Part shown: in pieces, positions 1 to 8,849 of the stretch
Numbering within the stretch: the stretch's first letter is position 1
How the letters are laid out: each line of letters opens with the position of its first letter
Assembly: GCF_030818015.1 (NCBI RefSeq)
Contig: NZ_JAUSZX010000001.1
Span: forward strand, 4,092,001 to 4,156,000
Reading direction: 5' to 3'
Origin: Arthrobacter globiformis
GTDB taxonomy: Bacteria; Actinomycetota; Actinomycetes; Actinomycetales; Micrococcaceae
Length of the DNA: 64,000 nucleotides
The notes under the pieces: generated by a model
Database searches by the model: none
The model's input: the letters and a program-made list of their open reading frames with translations, nothing else
Told to the model about the DNA's origin: nothing
Program-made: the position numbers and the translations under genes

Positions 1-405
1 GCGAGTATGGGGTGATGATTAACAGTTTTTTGCGGTCAGCGGACCCTTCATCTGTGGTTCCCAACGCGCCTAAGGTTGTACGTCGCCCTGCCAATATGAT
101 GCCCCCGAATTCGGTTAACTTTGCGGGTGCCGAATTTTAAACCGTTCCGGTAAGCTGTTTCCCCCGCGGGCCGCGCCAGAGCCGCCCGCACATAGGTTAG
201 CAGGACTCGCGAAGGCCGGCGTAGTTCCGCCGTAGGCATCACCTACGCGGTGAGTTCGGCAGAGCGCCCTACCTGAGGCTATGGACGGTGATGCATACCG
301 TGAAGCGTTGCACCGAACGGCGGAGTATGTGACACGGCGTTGTCCAGGACGTCTCGGCCTACCTCTATGATTGGGCGTGCAGAACGCTGGATGACAAATG
401 GGGGA
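1..405. other. Non-coding upstream region, lower GC
   Basis: I see no convincing gene here. The stretch is visibly richer in A and T than the rest of the window, has no frame with actinobacterial codon use, and lies just before a polysaccharide sugar transferase, so it is probably the promoter and leader of that gene. Short inverted repeats such as the one around 238-254 are present but I cannot assign them a role. Confidence 0.4.
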
Positions 406-1851
406 ATGATGGACACGCCACATAAGGCCTGGCGATTGATTTATGCCCGCCGCCTCGTGGTCGTTGACGCGGCTGTCGTCGTGTGGGCAGTAGCAGGTGC
501 GTACTTAATTCGGTTCGGATACACAGACCAACCCACAGTCGACGCTAGTGATCTGAGCTACCAATGGCTAGCAATCGGCCTCTCCGTAATCTGGTGGCTT
601 ATGCTGGGTTTTTGGGGAAGTCGAGAAAGCCGCGTACTGGGCTCAGGTGCAGACGAGTACAAGCGCGTCCTGGCCGCATCCGCCTGGCTTTTTGGCTTCG
701 TCGCAGTCGTTTCTTACGCACTACGCATAGACACGGCCCGAGGCTTTGTGGGTCTGGCCTTTCCTGCAGGGGCATTGGGGCTTCTCGCTGCTCGCTGGGT
801 AGTCCGACAGCACCTAAGCCTCGATAGGAGACTTGGGCGAAGTCATTCGCGAGTCCTGATAATCGGTGGCCCTGCGTCGGCGGCTCATTTGGTGCGGTCG
901 CTTCAGACAGTACCCGCTGCAGGGTATTTTCCCGTCGCCGCACATCTGCCCCGGTCAGACGAAGGGAGCGCAGCGCTAGACGCGCTCTCCGTTCCCGTCA
1001 CTGGGTATGGGGCCGATTCCCAGTCGATACTACGTTCCATAGAGAACAGCGGTGCTGATTCCGTAGCAGTTTCGGCCGGCGCGCTCATGACGCCTGAGGA
1101 GCTGCGTAATCTGGGTTGGGAGCTCGCGGCCCGGGACATCGGCATGATCCTGGCTCCTGCTCTAACTGACATTGCGGGGCCCCGAATCCATACGCAGCCC
1201 GTTGCCGGGCTTCCACTCATCCACGTTTCCACGCCGAAACTGACCGGTGGAAAAAAGGTAGCGAAGCGAGCATTCGACATCGCTGGGTCGGGGCTGCTGC
1301 TGCTCGTTCTGTCACCACTGATGCTCCTTGTAGGTACATGCGTCAAAATTTCCAGCCCAGGTCCAGTCTTTTATCTACAGGAACGTGTGGGGCTGCGCGG
1401 AACGTCATTCAAGATGATCAAGTTCCGCTCCATGAGAACGAACGCCGATGCCGAATTGCATTCGCTTCTCAAGGCACAGGGATCTGCTGACAAGCCTCTG
1501 TTCAAGGTCGAGAACGATCCCCGGATCACACCGCTGGGAAAGATTCTCCGTAAATACTCGCTCGACGAACTGCCTCAACTAATAAATGTCTTCACCGGAA
1601 GCATGAGTCTCGTAGGTCCGCGTCCACAAAGGGCCGGCGAGGTCGCGCTGTATGACGACGCGGCCCACCGGAGGCTATATGTCAGTCCAGGCATGAGCGG
1701 ACTGTGGCAGGTAAGCGGCCGCTCCAATCTATCGTGGGAAGAAAGTATTCGACTTGACCTCTACTACGTGGAGAATTGGTCACTCATGAGTGACGTAGTT
1801 ATTCTGTTCAAGACATTCAAAGCTGTTTTTGCCAGCGCAGGAGCCGTATAA
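406..1851 (+). CDS. Undecaprenyl-phosphate sugar phosphotransferase (WbaP/RfbP type)
   Basis: Membrane enzyme that moves a sugar-1-phosphate from a nucleotide sugar to undecaprenyl phosphate, the first step of exopolysaccharide or O-antigen-like repeat unit assembly. The N-terminal third has about four membrane segments, followed by a CoA-binding-like middle domain (VLIIGGPASAA). The C-terminal catalytic domain begins with KRAFDIAGSG and a membrane hairpin, and carries FKMIKFRSM, DELPQLINVF, SLVGPRP and GLWQVSGRS, the family signatures. The frame is open from a TTG at 340; ATG 406 or 409 is preferred because a GGGGG stretch lies just upstream, but ATG 367 and 391 are possible. Length (about 480 residues) is normal. 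Neighbouring galU and rml genes fit a rhamnose- or glucose-containing surface polymer; the actual sugar is not visible from sequence. Confidence 0.9.
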   Translation: MMDTPHKAWRLIYARRLVVVDAAVVVWAVAGAYLIRFGYTDQPTVDASDLSYQWLAIGLSVIWWLMLGFWGSRESRVLGSGADEYKRVLAASAWLFGFVAVVSYALRIDTARGFVGLAFPAGALGLLAARWVVRQHLSLDRRLGRSHSRVLIIGGPASAAHLVRSLQTVPAAGYFPVAAHLPRSDEGSAALDALSVPVTGYGADSQSILRSIENSGADSVAVSAGALMTPEELRNLGWELAARDIGMILAPALTDIAGPRIHTQPVAGLPLIHVSTPKLTGGKKVAKRAFDIAGSGLLLLVLSPLMLLVGTCVKISSPGPVFYLQERVGLRGTSFKMIKFRSMRTNADAELHSLLKAQGSADKPLFKVENDPRITPLGKILRKYSLDELPQLINVFTGSMSLVGPRPQRAGEVALYDDAAHRRLYVSPGMSGLWQVSGRSNLSWEESIRLDLYYVENWSLMSDVVILFKTFKAVFASAGAV

Positions 1852-1983
1852 GTCTGTTCCTTGAGCATGCAACGAAGCTTGCAGCTTGAGGACCAGCGGA
1901 AACCTGAGTTTGTAGCGCTGTTGCAACCCACATTTACGGAAGCAAGACCGTATTGCTTCAAATTTCTGGCAGGAGTCCTTGAA

Positions 1984-3858
1984 ATGACCAGCAACGAGAA
2001 GACTTCCGTAGGCCAGAGGAACCATTCCTTTCGGCCAGGGGGCCGCACCAGGCAGGGGCGGCCCCGCTTTATGAGATACGTGTGGGTCGCCCTAAGCGTT
2101 ATATGCGCTATGACAGTCGCGGCTTCGGCCTGGCTAGCGGTAAAGGCCTTCGATATGAGCCGGCAACTCGAAACGGCTAGGCAGCTAATGCCCCAGCTCA
2201 AGGAACAAGTCCTCAAGGAGGACACCGTCGCGGCGGGCAAGACGGTGGAACAGCTTAGGAACGCCACCAGTCGAGCGCACGAGGCAGGAACGGATCCCAT
2301 CTGGACATTGGCTGGGGCTTTACCTTGGCTGGGCGCTAACTTTCAGGCCGCAAGTGCATTAGCAACGTCCGCCGACGATATGACCGTGTTTGGAGCCGTG
2401 CCACTGGTGGAGGCATTGGATTCGCTCAACTGGAAGGCACTGGCACCGAATGGCGGCAAAATAGACCTGTCGCCGTTGAGTGACGCGGCCCCAAGACTAC
2501 AAACTGCGTCTCAAACGGTCATTCAGTCAGCCGACCGTCTCGCGGAAGTAAATACTGATCAGTTGTTGCCTCAGGTTGCTGAACCACTCAGGCAAGCAAA
2601 AGAGCAACTCGATTCGCTCCAGGGCGAGCTGTCCACTGCAGCGGATGCAGCGTCCGTAGCTCCAGGCATGATGGGCGCAGAAGCACCTCGCAAGTACCTG
2701 CTGCTCATCCAGAATAATGCGGAATCCCGCGCCAGCGGAGGCATCCCAGGCGCACTCGCCGTTCTGCAAATCGACAACGGCAAGATGTCGCTTACAGATC
2801 AGACGAGCGCAACCGACTTGGGTGCCATGTCGCCGATCATTGGCGTCGAGGCCGAACAGCAACAAATATATTCTCGCCGTGTCGGGAAATTCATGCAGGA
2901 TGTCAATCTAACTCCGGACTTCCCGACTTCGGCTTCCGCCGCATTGGCCATGTGGCAGCAAAAGACCGGGACCCGCCTAGATGGCGTTGTTTCAATCGAT
3001 CCGGTTGCCCTCAGCTATCTGTTGGCGGCGACGGGCCCCGTCAAACTCACCGATACTGGATCCTCCGAAATCTTCGCTGCCCTCCCAACGGAGCTCTCCG
3101 CCAAGAATGTCGTGAAAACTCTCTTGTCTGACGTCTATGCCGAGATTCCTGACCCTGCCATGCAAGATCTGTATTTCGCGAACGTAGCGAAGGAGCTATT
3201 TCACTCTCTCTCAAACGGGAAGGCGGACTCCGCCCGGTTGCTGGACAGTGTTACTTCCGGCGTCAAAGAGGGACGAGTCATGGCCTGGTCTGCCGCGAAG
3301 GAGGAGCAGACCGTAATTTCTAAATATCCGCTTAGCGGGTCCCTCTCTGGCCCCTATCTGTCGCCAGCCCAGTTCGGACTGTATTTCAACGACGGAACTG
3401 GAGCAAAGATGGACTACTACGTCAAGCGAACCGCGCAGCTCATACCGCAGTGTTCCGATGACGGATACATCCAAATGAAACTTCGAGTAACCAGCACCAA
3501 CACCGCCCCTACCAACGCGGCGAGTGCCCTTCCCGCGTATGTAACAGGGGGCGGAGTTTTCGGAGTGCCAGCTGGCAGTGTTCAGACCAACATCATCGCC
3601 TATGGACCTGCCCAATCAAACGTCGAAGAAGTGTTCGCGGGAGGCAAGAAGATAGCCTTCGCCTCCTATCGGCATGCTGGTCGGCCAGTGGGTGTCATAA
3701 CCGTCAGGCTGGCGCCCGGTCAAAGCAGCACTGCTGAGTTTACTTTCGGCAAAATCGTCCAACACACAGCACCCCAACTATCGGTGACACCCACCGTACA
3801 GGCGCAAAAAGACGTGGTTTTGGCGACGCAAGCGGCCGCATGCGTTCCTGCCTCGTAG
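1984..3858 (+). CDS. DUF4012 membrane-anchored protein
   Basis: A 624-residue protein with a basic N-terminus, one membrane span near residues 22-45 (a run of VALSVICAMTVAASAW type), a coiled-coil-like stretch, and a large extracytoplasmic domain. Phrases such as APRKYLLLIQNNAE, SGGIPGA, DGVVSIDPVALSYLL and NDGTGAKMDYYVKR are typical of DUF4012 proteins, found next to polysaccharide genes in actinobacteria and related to the LytR-CpsA-Psr neighbourhood. The biochemical function is unknown. The frame is open from 1861, but ATG 1984 has a clear AGGAG at 1971-1975 with 8-base spacing and puts the membrane span in the usual place. It follows the sugar transferase by about 130 bases and is probably in the same transcription unit. 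Confidence 0.85.
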   Translation: MTSNEKTSVGQRNHSFRPGGRTRQGRPRFMRYVWVALSVICAMTVAASAWLAVKAFDMSRQLETARQLMPQLKEQVLKEDTVAAGKTVEQLRNATSRAHEAGTDPIWTLAGALPWLGANFQAASALATSADDMTVFGAVPLVEALDSLNWKALAPNGGKIDLSPLSDAAPRLQTASQTVIQSADRLAEVNTDQLLPQVAEPLRQAKEQLDSLQGELSTAADAASVAPGMMGAEAPRKYLLLIQNNAESRASGGIPGALAVLQIDNGKMSLTDQTSATDLGAMSPIIGVEAEQQQIYSRRVGKFMQDVNLTPDFPTSASAALAMWQQKTGTRLDGVVSIDPVALSYLLAATGPVKLTDTGSSEIFAALPTELSAKNVVKTLLSDVYAEIPDPAMQDLYFANVAKELFHSLSNGKADSARLLDSVTSGVKEGRVMAWSAAKEEQTVISKYPLSGSLSGPYLSPAQFGLYFNDGTGAKMDYYVKRTAQLIPQCSDDGYIQMKLRVTSTNTAPTNAASALPAYVTGGGVFGVPAGSVQTNIIAYGPAQSNVEEVFAGGKKIAFASYRHAGRPVGVITVRLAPGQSSTAEFTFGKIVQHTAPQLSVTPTVQAQKDVVLATQAAACVPAS

Positions 3859-3898
3859 CCAGCTCATTAACAGTATGTAAAGTGTTTGGATTCACTTT

Positions 3899-3982
3899 GG
3901 AGAGATCCCCTTTAGGGTGCTAATCTCTCCTTGGGTAACACCACGAGATTCGCCCCACGGTCACATGGGGATGGGGAATCTC
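3899..3982 (+). promoter_or_regulatory. Structured leader of the wall protein gene
   Basis: Two inverted repeats precede the sortase substrate gene: GGAGAGAT (3899-3906) with ATCTCTCC (3923-3930), and GAGATTC (3945-3951) with GAATCTC (3976-3982), the latter enclosing CCCC and GGGG runs that can also pair. The first could end transcription of the DUF4012 gene. Candidate -10 boxes TAGGGT (3913) and TAATCT (3921) would place the second hairpin inside a leader of about 100 bases. I cannot match it to a known riboswitch. Confidence 0.35.
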
Positions 3983-4026
3983 CACAATAATGTGACATCC
4001 GTGTTAAAAGGTCTCAGGGGGGACAA

Positions 4027-4650
4027 ATGAAGAAGTCTATTGCTGCGCTCGCGCTTGCAGGAACCATCGTACTGACCGGCACCGCGCCTGCCATGGCCGT
4101 TAACGGCAACAACTACCCGGCACCGCCCGCCAACTCCGCTGTTTCGGACGGCGTCGTAGGACCCGGCGAAACCTTCACATTCTCCGGCCGGGGCTTCCTC
4201 GCTGGCGAACGACTCATCATCCGTGTAACGCCTGGCGCCCGTCCTGCATCCACCGGTGCAAGCATCGCTGGCGGTGCCAGCCGTTCAGTACCCAGCAAGA
4301 TCAGCGTTGTACTGGCAGCACAGGAATTCAGCACCACGGCTGACGCCAATGGCGCCTTCGCCTTTCCGCTGTCTATCAGCGAACCTGGCGTCTACACGCT
4401 GACTGCAACCGGTGTTACTTCCGGCAGGGTGACAACCCAGACCGTCACCGTGGAAGGCGCAGCAGCTGACCTCGGCAGCGGCACGGGCACCGGTCTTTCC
4501 AACACCGGTGGTAACGGTGCAGGCCTGGCCAACACCGGTGCTGACTCCAGCCTGGTTCTGTGGTCACTGGTTGGTGGCGGTGCACTTGCCGCCGGCGCCG
4601 CTTCGGTGATCGTCGTTCGCCGCCGCGCGAACGCTGAGGCATCTGCCTAA
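4027..4650 (+). CDS. Sortase-anchored secreted wall protein (LAXTG type)
   Basis: A 207-residue exported protein. Residues 1-24 are a signal peptide (KK, hydrophobic core, APAMA cleavage site). The middle is a beta-rich Ig-like module with phrases GETFTFSGRGFLAGE and GVYTLTATG, as in many actinobacterial surface proteins. The C-terminus has two sortase-like pentapeptides, LSNTG at 157-161 and LANTG at 167-171, then a hydrophobic span and RRR tail. LAXTG is the motif used by class E sortases; no sortase is in the window. AGGGGGG lies 5-6 bases before the ATG. A strong terminator follows. Function beyond wall attachment is unknown. Confidence 0.85.
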   Translation: MKKSIAALALAGTIVLTGTAPAMAVNGNNYPAPPANSAVSDGVVGPGETFTFSGRGFLAGERLIIRVTPGARPASTGASIAGGASRSVPSKISVVLAAQEFSTTADANGAFAFPLSISEPGVYTLTATGVTSGRVTTQTVTVEGAAADLGSGTGTGLSNTGGNGAGLANTGADSSLVLWSLVGGGALAAGAASVIVVRRRANAEASA

Positions 4651-4673
4651 GCACTCCATTCCGCGCTTCAAGA

Positions 4674-4711
4674 GAAGGGGCCCGTTCCGGATTATCGGAA
4701 CGGGCCCCTTC
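4674..4711 (+). terminator. Rho-independent terminator of the wall protein gene
   Basis: A perfect 16-base stem (GAAGGGGCCCGTTCCG and its complement) with a 6-base loop, followed by CTTTGTTG on the + strand, 24 bases after the stop codon. Confidence 0.85.
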
Positions 4712-4731
4712 TTTGTTGTCGAATCAGTACC

Positions 4732-4779
4732 CGTTAATGAGCGAAGCCCCGACAACAGTCGGGGCTTCGCTCATTAACG
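4732..4779. terminator. Long perfect hairpin between convergent genes
   Basis: Twenty-two-base perfect arms (from CGTTAATGAGCG to its complement) with a 4-base AACA loop, 15 bases beyond the galU stop. It most likely ends galU transcription on the minus strand and may act on both strands. The stem is longer than most terminators and has no clear U-run. Confidence 0.65.
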
Positions 4780-4793
4780 TGAGCGTTGGCCTT

Positions 4794-5684
4794 CTACCCG
4801 TTGAAGTTCTTCATCCAGGCTTTCAGGTCCTCGCCGAACTCCGGGCGCTCGGATGCCAGCGTGATGACGGCCTTAAGGTAGCTCAGCTTGTCTCCGGTGT
4901 CGTAGCGGCGGCCGCGGAAGACGACGCCGTATACGCCGGAACCCTCGCCCTCACCTGCGGCAAGGGTCTGCAGGGCGTCGGTCAGCTGGATCTCCCCACC
5001 ACGGCCAGGTTCGGTCTTCTCAAGGACATCGAACACTGCCGGGTGCAGTACGTACCGGCCGATGACCGCTAGGTTGGACGGCGCCTCATCCACCGACGGC
5101 TTCTCCACTAGGCTATTCACCCGGACGTAGCCCTCGCCATCAATCGGCGTGATGTCCGCACAGCCGTAGGCGCTGATCTGGGATGGCTCCACCTCAATAA
5201 GGGCAATCACCGATCCGCCGGTCTTGGCCTGGACCTCGATCATCATGGTCAGGAGCTCGTCCCGCTCGTCGATGAGGTCGTCGCCGAGCAGCACCGCAAA
5301 CGGCTCGTCTCCGACGTGCTGGCGGCCGCACAAGACGGCGTGTCCCAGGCCCTTGGGCTCGCCCTGCCGGACGTAGTGGATGGGCCCCAGACCGGAGGCA
5401 TGCTGTACGGCGTCGAGGCGAGCCTGGTCGCCCTTGAGCTCAAGGGTTCGCTCCAGAGCCGGCGCCCTGTCGAAGTGGTCCTCCAGCGCCCGTTTATTGC
5501 GGCCGGTGATCATCAATACGTCGTCCAGGCCGGCGCTGACGGCCTCCTCAACGACGTACTGGATGGCCGGTGCATCTACTACCGGCAGCATCTCCTTCGG
5601 CATCGCCTTGGTGGCAGGCAGGAAGCGCGTACCCAGACCGGCGGCCGGAATAACTGCTTTACGGACTGATTTCCCCAATGTCAT
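4794..5684 (-). CDS. galU: UTP-glucose-1-phosphate uridylyltransferase
   Basis: Makes UDP-glucose from glucose-1-phosphate and UTP in the cytoplasm, feeding wall polymers, glycolipids and exopolysaccharide. The N-terminus has the nucleotidyltransferase signature AAGLGTRFLPATKAMPKEM with the catalytic K, then DAPAIQYVVEEAV; later blocks include VLLGDDLI, YGCADI, VEKP and GRYVL, all standard for GalU. The length of 296 residues is normal. The ATG at 5684 is the first Met before the signature. It is transcribed toward the wall protein gene; the hairpin at 4732-4779 separates them. Confidence 0.95.
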   Translation of the reverse strand: MTLGKSVRKAVIPAAGLGTRFLPATKAMPKEMLPVVDAPAIQYVVEEAVSAGLDDVLMITGRNKRALEDHFDRAPALERTLELKGDQARLDAVQHASGLGPIHYVRQGEPKGLGHAVLCGRQHVGDEPFAVLLGDDLIDERDELLTMMIEVQAKTGGSVIALIEVEPSQISAYGCADITPIDGEGYVRVNSLVEKPSVDEAPSNLAVIGRYVLHPAVFDVLEKTEPGRGGEIQLTDALQTLAAGEGEGSGVYGVVFRGRRYDTGDKLSYLKAVITLASERPEFGEDLKAWMKNFNG

Positions 5685-5769
5685 GATCGAACCTTACAAA
5701 TTGACTTGCAGAAAGTGAAATTTCAGGCGCAGATTTCGGCTGAATCCGAGACTCCCGTAGCGTTTCCGT

Positions 5770-6249
5770 ATGGGGAAATGGAGCCGGGCGGACGCTGCCG
5801 GGATGGCGCGTGTGCTGCTTGCCCTGTATCTCGCTGCTCTGGCGTTCGTGGCATTCTGGCCGACTCCCGTTGACCGGCCTATTGCCGGACGGCTGCAGAT
5901 GGTGCTGTTCGCCCTGCACCACTCAGGGCTTCCCGAGCTCATCAACTACAACTTCGTGGAATTCGCATCGAACATCCTGTTGTTTACACCCATTGGAATC
6001 CTCGCAGCGTTGGCCGTCCCGGCATTCCATCGAGGACGGATCGTGCTGAGCGCGTTCCTCGCGTCCTGCTGCATGGAGTTGGGGCAGAAGTTCTTCCTGC
6101 ACGACAGGTTTCCGAGCGCCATGGACATCGTGGCCAATACTGCCGGGGCCATGCTGGGGGTTTGGGTTTTGGGCACGGTGGAGCAGTGGTTGCGGGAAGC
6201 TCACCCAGCTCTGCCGCCTAAGCCTACCCGGCCCCCGAAGATCGGTTAG
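5770..6249 (+). CDS. VanZ family membrane protein
   Basis: A 159-residue integral membrane protein with four predicted spans and the VanZ-type phrases LYLAALAFVAFWPTPVD, NILLFTPIGILAALAVP, CMELGQKFF and DIVANTAGAMLG. VanZ relatives are linked to glycopeptide resistance or envelope stress, but most members have no demonstrated role. It is divergent from galU and its last four bases overlap the 3' end of the paaG-like gene on the other strand. A later in-frame ATG (residue 12) is an alternative start. Confidence 0.8.
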   Translation: MGKWSRADAAGMARVLLALYLAALAFVAFWPTPVDRPIAGRLQMVLFALHHSGLPELINYNFVEFASNILLFTPIGILAALAVPAFHRGRIVLSAFLASCCMELGQKFFLHDRFPSAMDIVANTAGAMLGVWVLGTVEQWLREAHPALPPKPTRPPKIG

Positions 6250-7025
6250 CCCTTGAACTGGGGCTCCCGCTTCTCCTGGAACGCGCGGAAGCCCTCGGCG
6301 TAGTCCTCACTCTTGCACAGACGCGCCTGCTCGGCGTTCTCCTCCTGCATCGACGTCCACAGGCCAAGACGCTGGTCGCGGATGTGCGCCACCAGCTCCT
6401 TGCTGGCCTTGAACGCACCCGTCGCACCGGTCGCTACGCGGGAAACGATGGAGCGCGTGGTGTCCAGCAGCTCCTCGGCAGGCAACGCCCGGCTGAACAT
6501 CCCCTGGGCCACGGCCTCGGTGCCGGAGATCAGCTCGGCCGTGTAGATCAGGTCCAGCGTCCGGTGCATGCCCAGCCGCTCGGTAAAGTACCAGTGCCCG
6601 CCCGAGTCCAGCGTGGCGCCCAGCTTGGCGAACGGCGAGCCGAACTTCGCGTTCTCCGCCACGTACACCACGTCCGTGGCCAGCAGCAGGCCTAGACCAA
6701 CGCCCAAACACGCGCCCTGGGCCGCGGCAAACGTCGGCGCCGGGAAGGCGCTCATCTTCTGCAGCAGCGGCTGCACCAGCCCGCCCAGGTACGCCTCGGC
6801 GTCGTCGCTCTCCGGCGTCACGCCGGCAATGTCCCGGCCCGCGCAGAAGCCGCGGCCCTCTCCCCTGAGCAGCAGCGCCCGCACCTCACCGCGCGAGGCG
6901 GCGGCAGCGGCGTCGTCGTACGCCTGGGACAGGTCCGCCAGCGCCTGCTCATCCAGCGAGTTCAGCTTCTGCGGGGCGTTGAGGACCACCTCGGCAACGC
7001 CGTCGGCAATGGAAAGGGAAATCAT
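6246..7025 (-). CDS. paaG: Enoyl-CoA hydratase/isomerase, PaaG-like (epoxyphenylacetyl-CoA isomerase)
   Basis: A 259-residue crotonase-fold enzyme. GRGFCAGRDI forms part of the oxyanion hole, and KFGSPFAKLGATLDSGGHWYF occupies the second conserved block where acidic catalytic residues sit. As last gene of the paaABCDE operon it most likely isomerises ring-1,2-epoxyphenylacetyl-CoA to the oxepin, the PaaG step, though PaaF-type hydratase activity cannot be excluded by eye. AAGGAG lies 6-7 bases before the ATG. It begins 38 bases after paaE. Confidence 0.75.
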   Translation of the reverse strand: MISLSIADGVAEVVLNAPQKLNSLDEQALADLSQAYDDAAAAASRGEVRALLLRGEGRGFCAGRDIAGVTPESDDAEAYLGGLVQPLLQKMSAFPAPTFAAAQGACLGVGLGLLLATDVVYVAENAKFGSPFAKLGATLDSGGHWYFTERLGMHRTLDLIYTAELISGTEAVAQGMFSRALPAEELLDTTRSIVSRVATGATGAFKASKELVAHIRDQRLGLWTSMQEENAEQARLCKSEDYAEGFRAFQEKREPQFKG

Positions 7026-7063
7026 GGCTGCTCCTTTGAGACCGGGAAGGGCGGGACGGAATG

Positions 7064-8290
7064 CTAGACGTCGAAGTCGACGGAGACTTCCTTGCTGGTG
7101 GGGTGGCTCTGGCAGGTCAGGACGTAGCCCTTGTCCAGCTCATCCTGCTCCAGCGCGTAGTTTTCGTCCATGGTCACGGTGCCGGTGACCACCTTGGCGC
7201 GGCAGGTGCCGCATACTCCCCCGGCGCACGCGAACGGCACGTCCGGGCGGACCCGCAGCGCCGCGTTGAGGATGGACTCGCGGGCGTGCGTGGGGCTGGC
7301 TACCTCGCCCTGCAGGCCGTCCAGCTTGAACGTGATCTTGTAGGTCTCCTTGGACTCGTCTTCGATGACGGGGCGGCCGGCGTTGCCCTCGGGCCGGTCC
7401 GGCTTGCCGGAGGTGAACAGCTCAAACCGGATGTGCTCCGGCTTCACGCCGCGCTCGGCCAGGGTGTCCCGGCACAGCTGCACCAGCTCGAACGGCCCGC
7501 ACAGGAACCACTCGTCCACGTCGTCCGCGTGGATGGCGGTGCCCAGCAGCGCCCGCAGCTTCTCGGCGTCGATCCGGCCGCTCAGCAGCGGGGCGATGCG
7601 CTGCTCGCGGGACAGCACGTGGTGCAGCGCCAGGCGGGACGGGTACTTGTCCTTCAGGTCCGCGAGCTCCTCCAGGAACATCACGTCCATGGCTGCCTTG
7701 TTGGCGTAGATCAGGTCGAACCGGGTGTCCGGGCTGGCGGCCAGCAGCGTCCGGGCGATCGCGATCACCGGCGTGATGCCCGAGCCCGCGGCGATCGCCA
7801 CGAAGTTGCCCGGCTCCCCCGCCAAATCCTCCGGATGGTTCATCGAGTTCATGACGTTCTGGTCCACGGCCTGCCCGTCCCGGCCGTGCTTGGAGACGAA
7901 CGCGCCCATGGGGCTCATGACCTCCAGCGTGTCCCCGGCCTTCAGCTCGGCGTTGGCCCACGTGGAGAACAGCCCGCCCAGGTCCTTCTTGATGGCCACC
8001 CGGATCTCGCTGCTGCCGTCGGCGAAGTTGCGCGGCTCGGCGCAGATGGAGTAGCTGCGGCGGATCTCCTTCGGCTCGCCGGCCTCATCCGGCAGCGTGG
8101 TGCGCAGCGCCACGTACTGGCCCGGCAGGTAGTCGAACTGCCCGGCGAGCCCGGCCGGCACCGCGAAGGTCACCTCGATGGCGTCCTCGGTGAGCCGGCG
8201 CACCTCCGCGACGGTGAGGGTGTGGAAGGACGGACGACGGCGGCCGGTGGCCTGCGCCGATTCGGCGGCAGTCTGGCGGACAACAGGCAT
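7064..8290 (-). CDS. paaE: Phenylacetyl-CoA epoxidase reductase subunit PaaE
   Basis: Electron-transfer subunit passing NADPH electrons to the PaaA di-iron centre. The N-terminal two-thirds is a ferredoxin-NADP reductase fold (RRSYSICAEP for FAD binding, AAGSGITPVIAI for NADP binding). The C-terminal domain is a plant-type 2Fe-2S ferredoxin with CAGGVCGTCRAKV and a final cysteine near LTCQSH. At 408 residues it is longer than E. coli PaaE (about 356) because of an N-terminal extension of about 30 residues and inserts. Start ATG 8290 has AAGGAA upstream; the gene begins 10 bases after paaD. Confidence 0.95.
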   Translation of the reverse strand: MPVVRQTAAESAQATGRRRPSFHTLTVAEVRRLTEDAIEVTFAVPAGLAGQFDYLPGQYVALRTTLPDEAGEPKEIRRSYSICAEPRNFADGSSEIRVAIKKDLGGLFSTWANAELKAGDTLEVMSPMGAFVSKHGRDGQAVDQNVMNSMNHPEDLAGEPGNFVAIAAGSGITPVIAIARTLLAASPDTRFDLIYANKAAMDVMFLEELADLKDKYPSRLALHHVLSREQRIAPLLSGRIDAEKLRALLGTAIHADDVDEWFLCGPFELVQLCRDTLAERGVKPEHIRFELFTSGKPDRPEGNAGRPVIEDESKETYKITFKLDGLQGEVASPTHARESILNAALRVRPDVPFACAGGVCGTCRAKVVTGTVTMDENYALEQDELDKGYVLTCQSHPTSKEVSVDFDV

Positions 8291-8300
8291 GGGAAATTCC

Positions 8301-8849
8301 TTACAAGACTTTGAAGTAGTCGAACGGTTCCTTGCAGTCCTGGCACACGTACAGCGCCTTGCAGGAGGTGGAACCGAAGCGGGTGAGTTCCTTCGTGTTC
8401 AGCGACGAGCACTGCGGGCACTTCACGGCCAGGCTCAGGCGGATCGGGCCGGAGTGGCCGCCTGCCGCTGCCCTGCCGGAGGGCGGGGCGATGCCGTACT
8501 CCCGCAGCTTGGCCTTGCCGGCCTCGGTCATCCAGTCCGTGGTCCACGCCGGCGCGAGCACCAGCTCCACGTGCACGCTCGGGTAGCCCTCGTTGGAGAA
8601 GGCGGCCTTCAGGTCATCGCGGATGGCGTCCATCGCCGGGCAGCCCGAGTACGTGGGCGTGATGGTGACCTGGACAGCGGGAACCGGACCGCCGTCGTCG
8701 AACAGCCTCACGCTGCGGAGGATGCCGAGGTCCTCGATGGTGAGCACCGGAATCTCGGGATCGCAGACCGTGGCGGCGATGCCCCACGCCTTCTGCTCGG
8801 CGGAGACTCCGGCCCTGGTCTCGAAGTCCGATACGTACACGGCAGTCAC
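8301..8849 (-). CDS. paaD: Phenylacetyl-CoA epoxidase maturation subunit PaaD
   Basis: A 182-residue DUF59 (MIP18-type) protein needed for maturation of the epoxidase, probably in metal or Fe-S handling. The DUF59 core is seen as CDPEIPVLTIEDLGILR and YSGCPAMDAIRDDL. The C-terminus has the PaaD zinc-binding pattern CPQC ... SCKALYVCQDC. It starts with a GTG that overlaps the paaC stop as GTGA, indicating translational coupling. Confidence 0.95.
   Translation of the reverse strand: MTAVYVSDFETRAGVSAEQKAWGIAATVCDPEIPVLTIEDLGILRSVRLFDDGGPVPAVQVTITPTYSGCPAMDAIRDDLKAAFSNEGYPSVHVELVLAPAWTTDWMTEAGKAKLREYGIAPPSGRAAAGGHSGPIRLSLAVKCPQCSSLNTKELTRFGSTSCKALYVCQDCKEPFDYFKVL

Noticed and set aside
3931-4026. 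ydaO-type c-di-AMP riboswitch before the wall protein gene
   Set aside because: The conserved ydaO core sequences are not recognisable; only simple inverted repeats are seen.
7061-8314. Long + strand frame opposite paaE
   Set aside because: Shadow of a high-GC gene: Val/Leu/Gly/Arg-biased composition, no known motif, no ribosome binding site.
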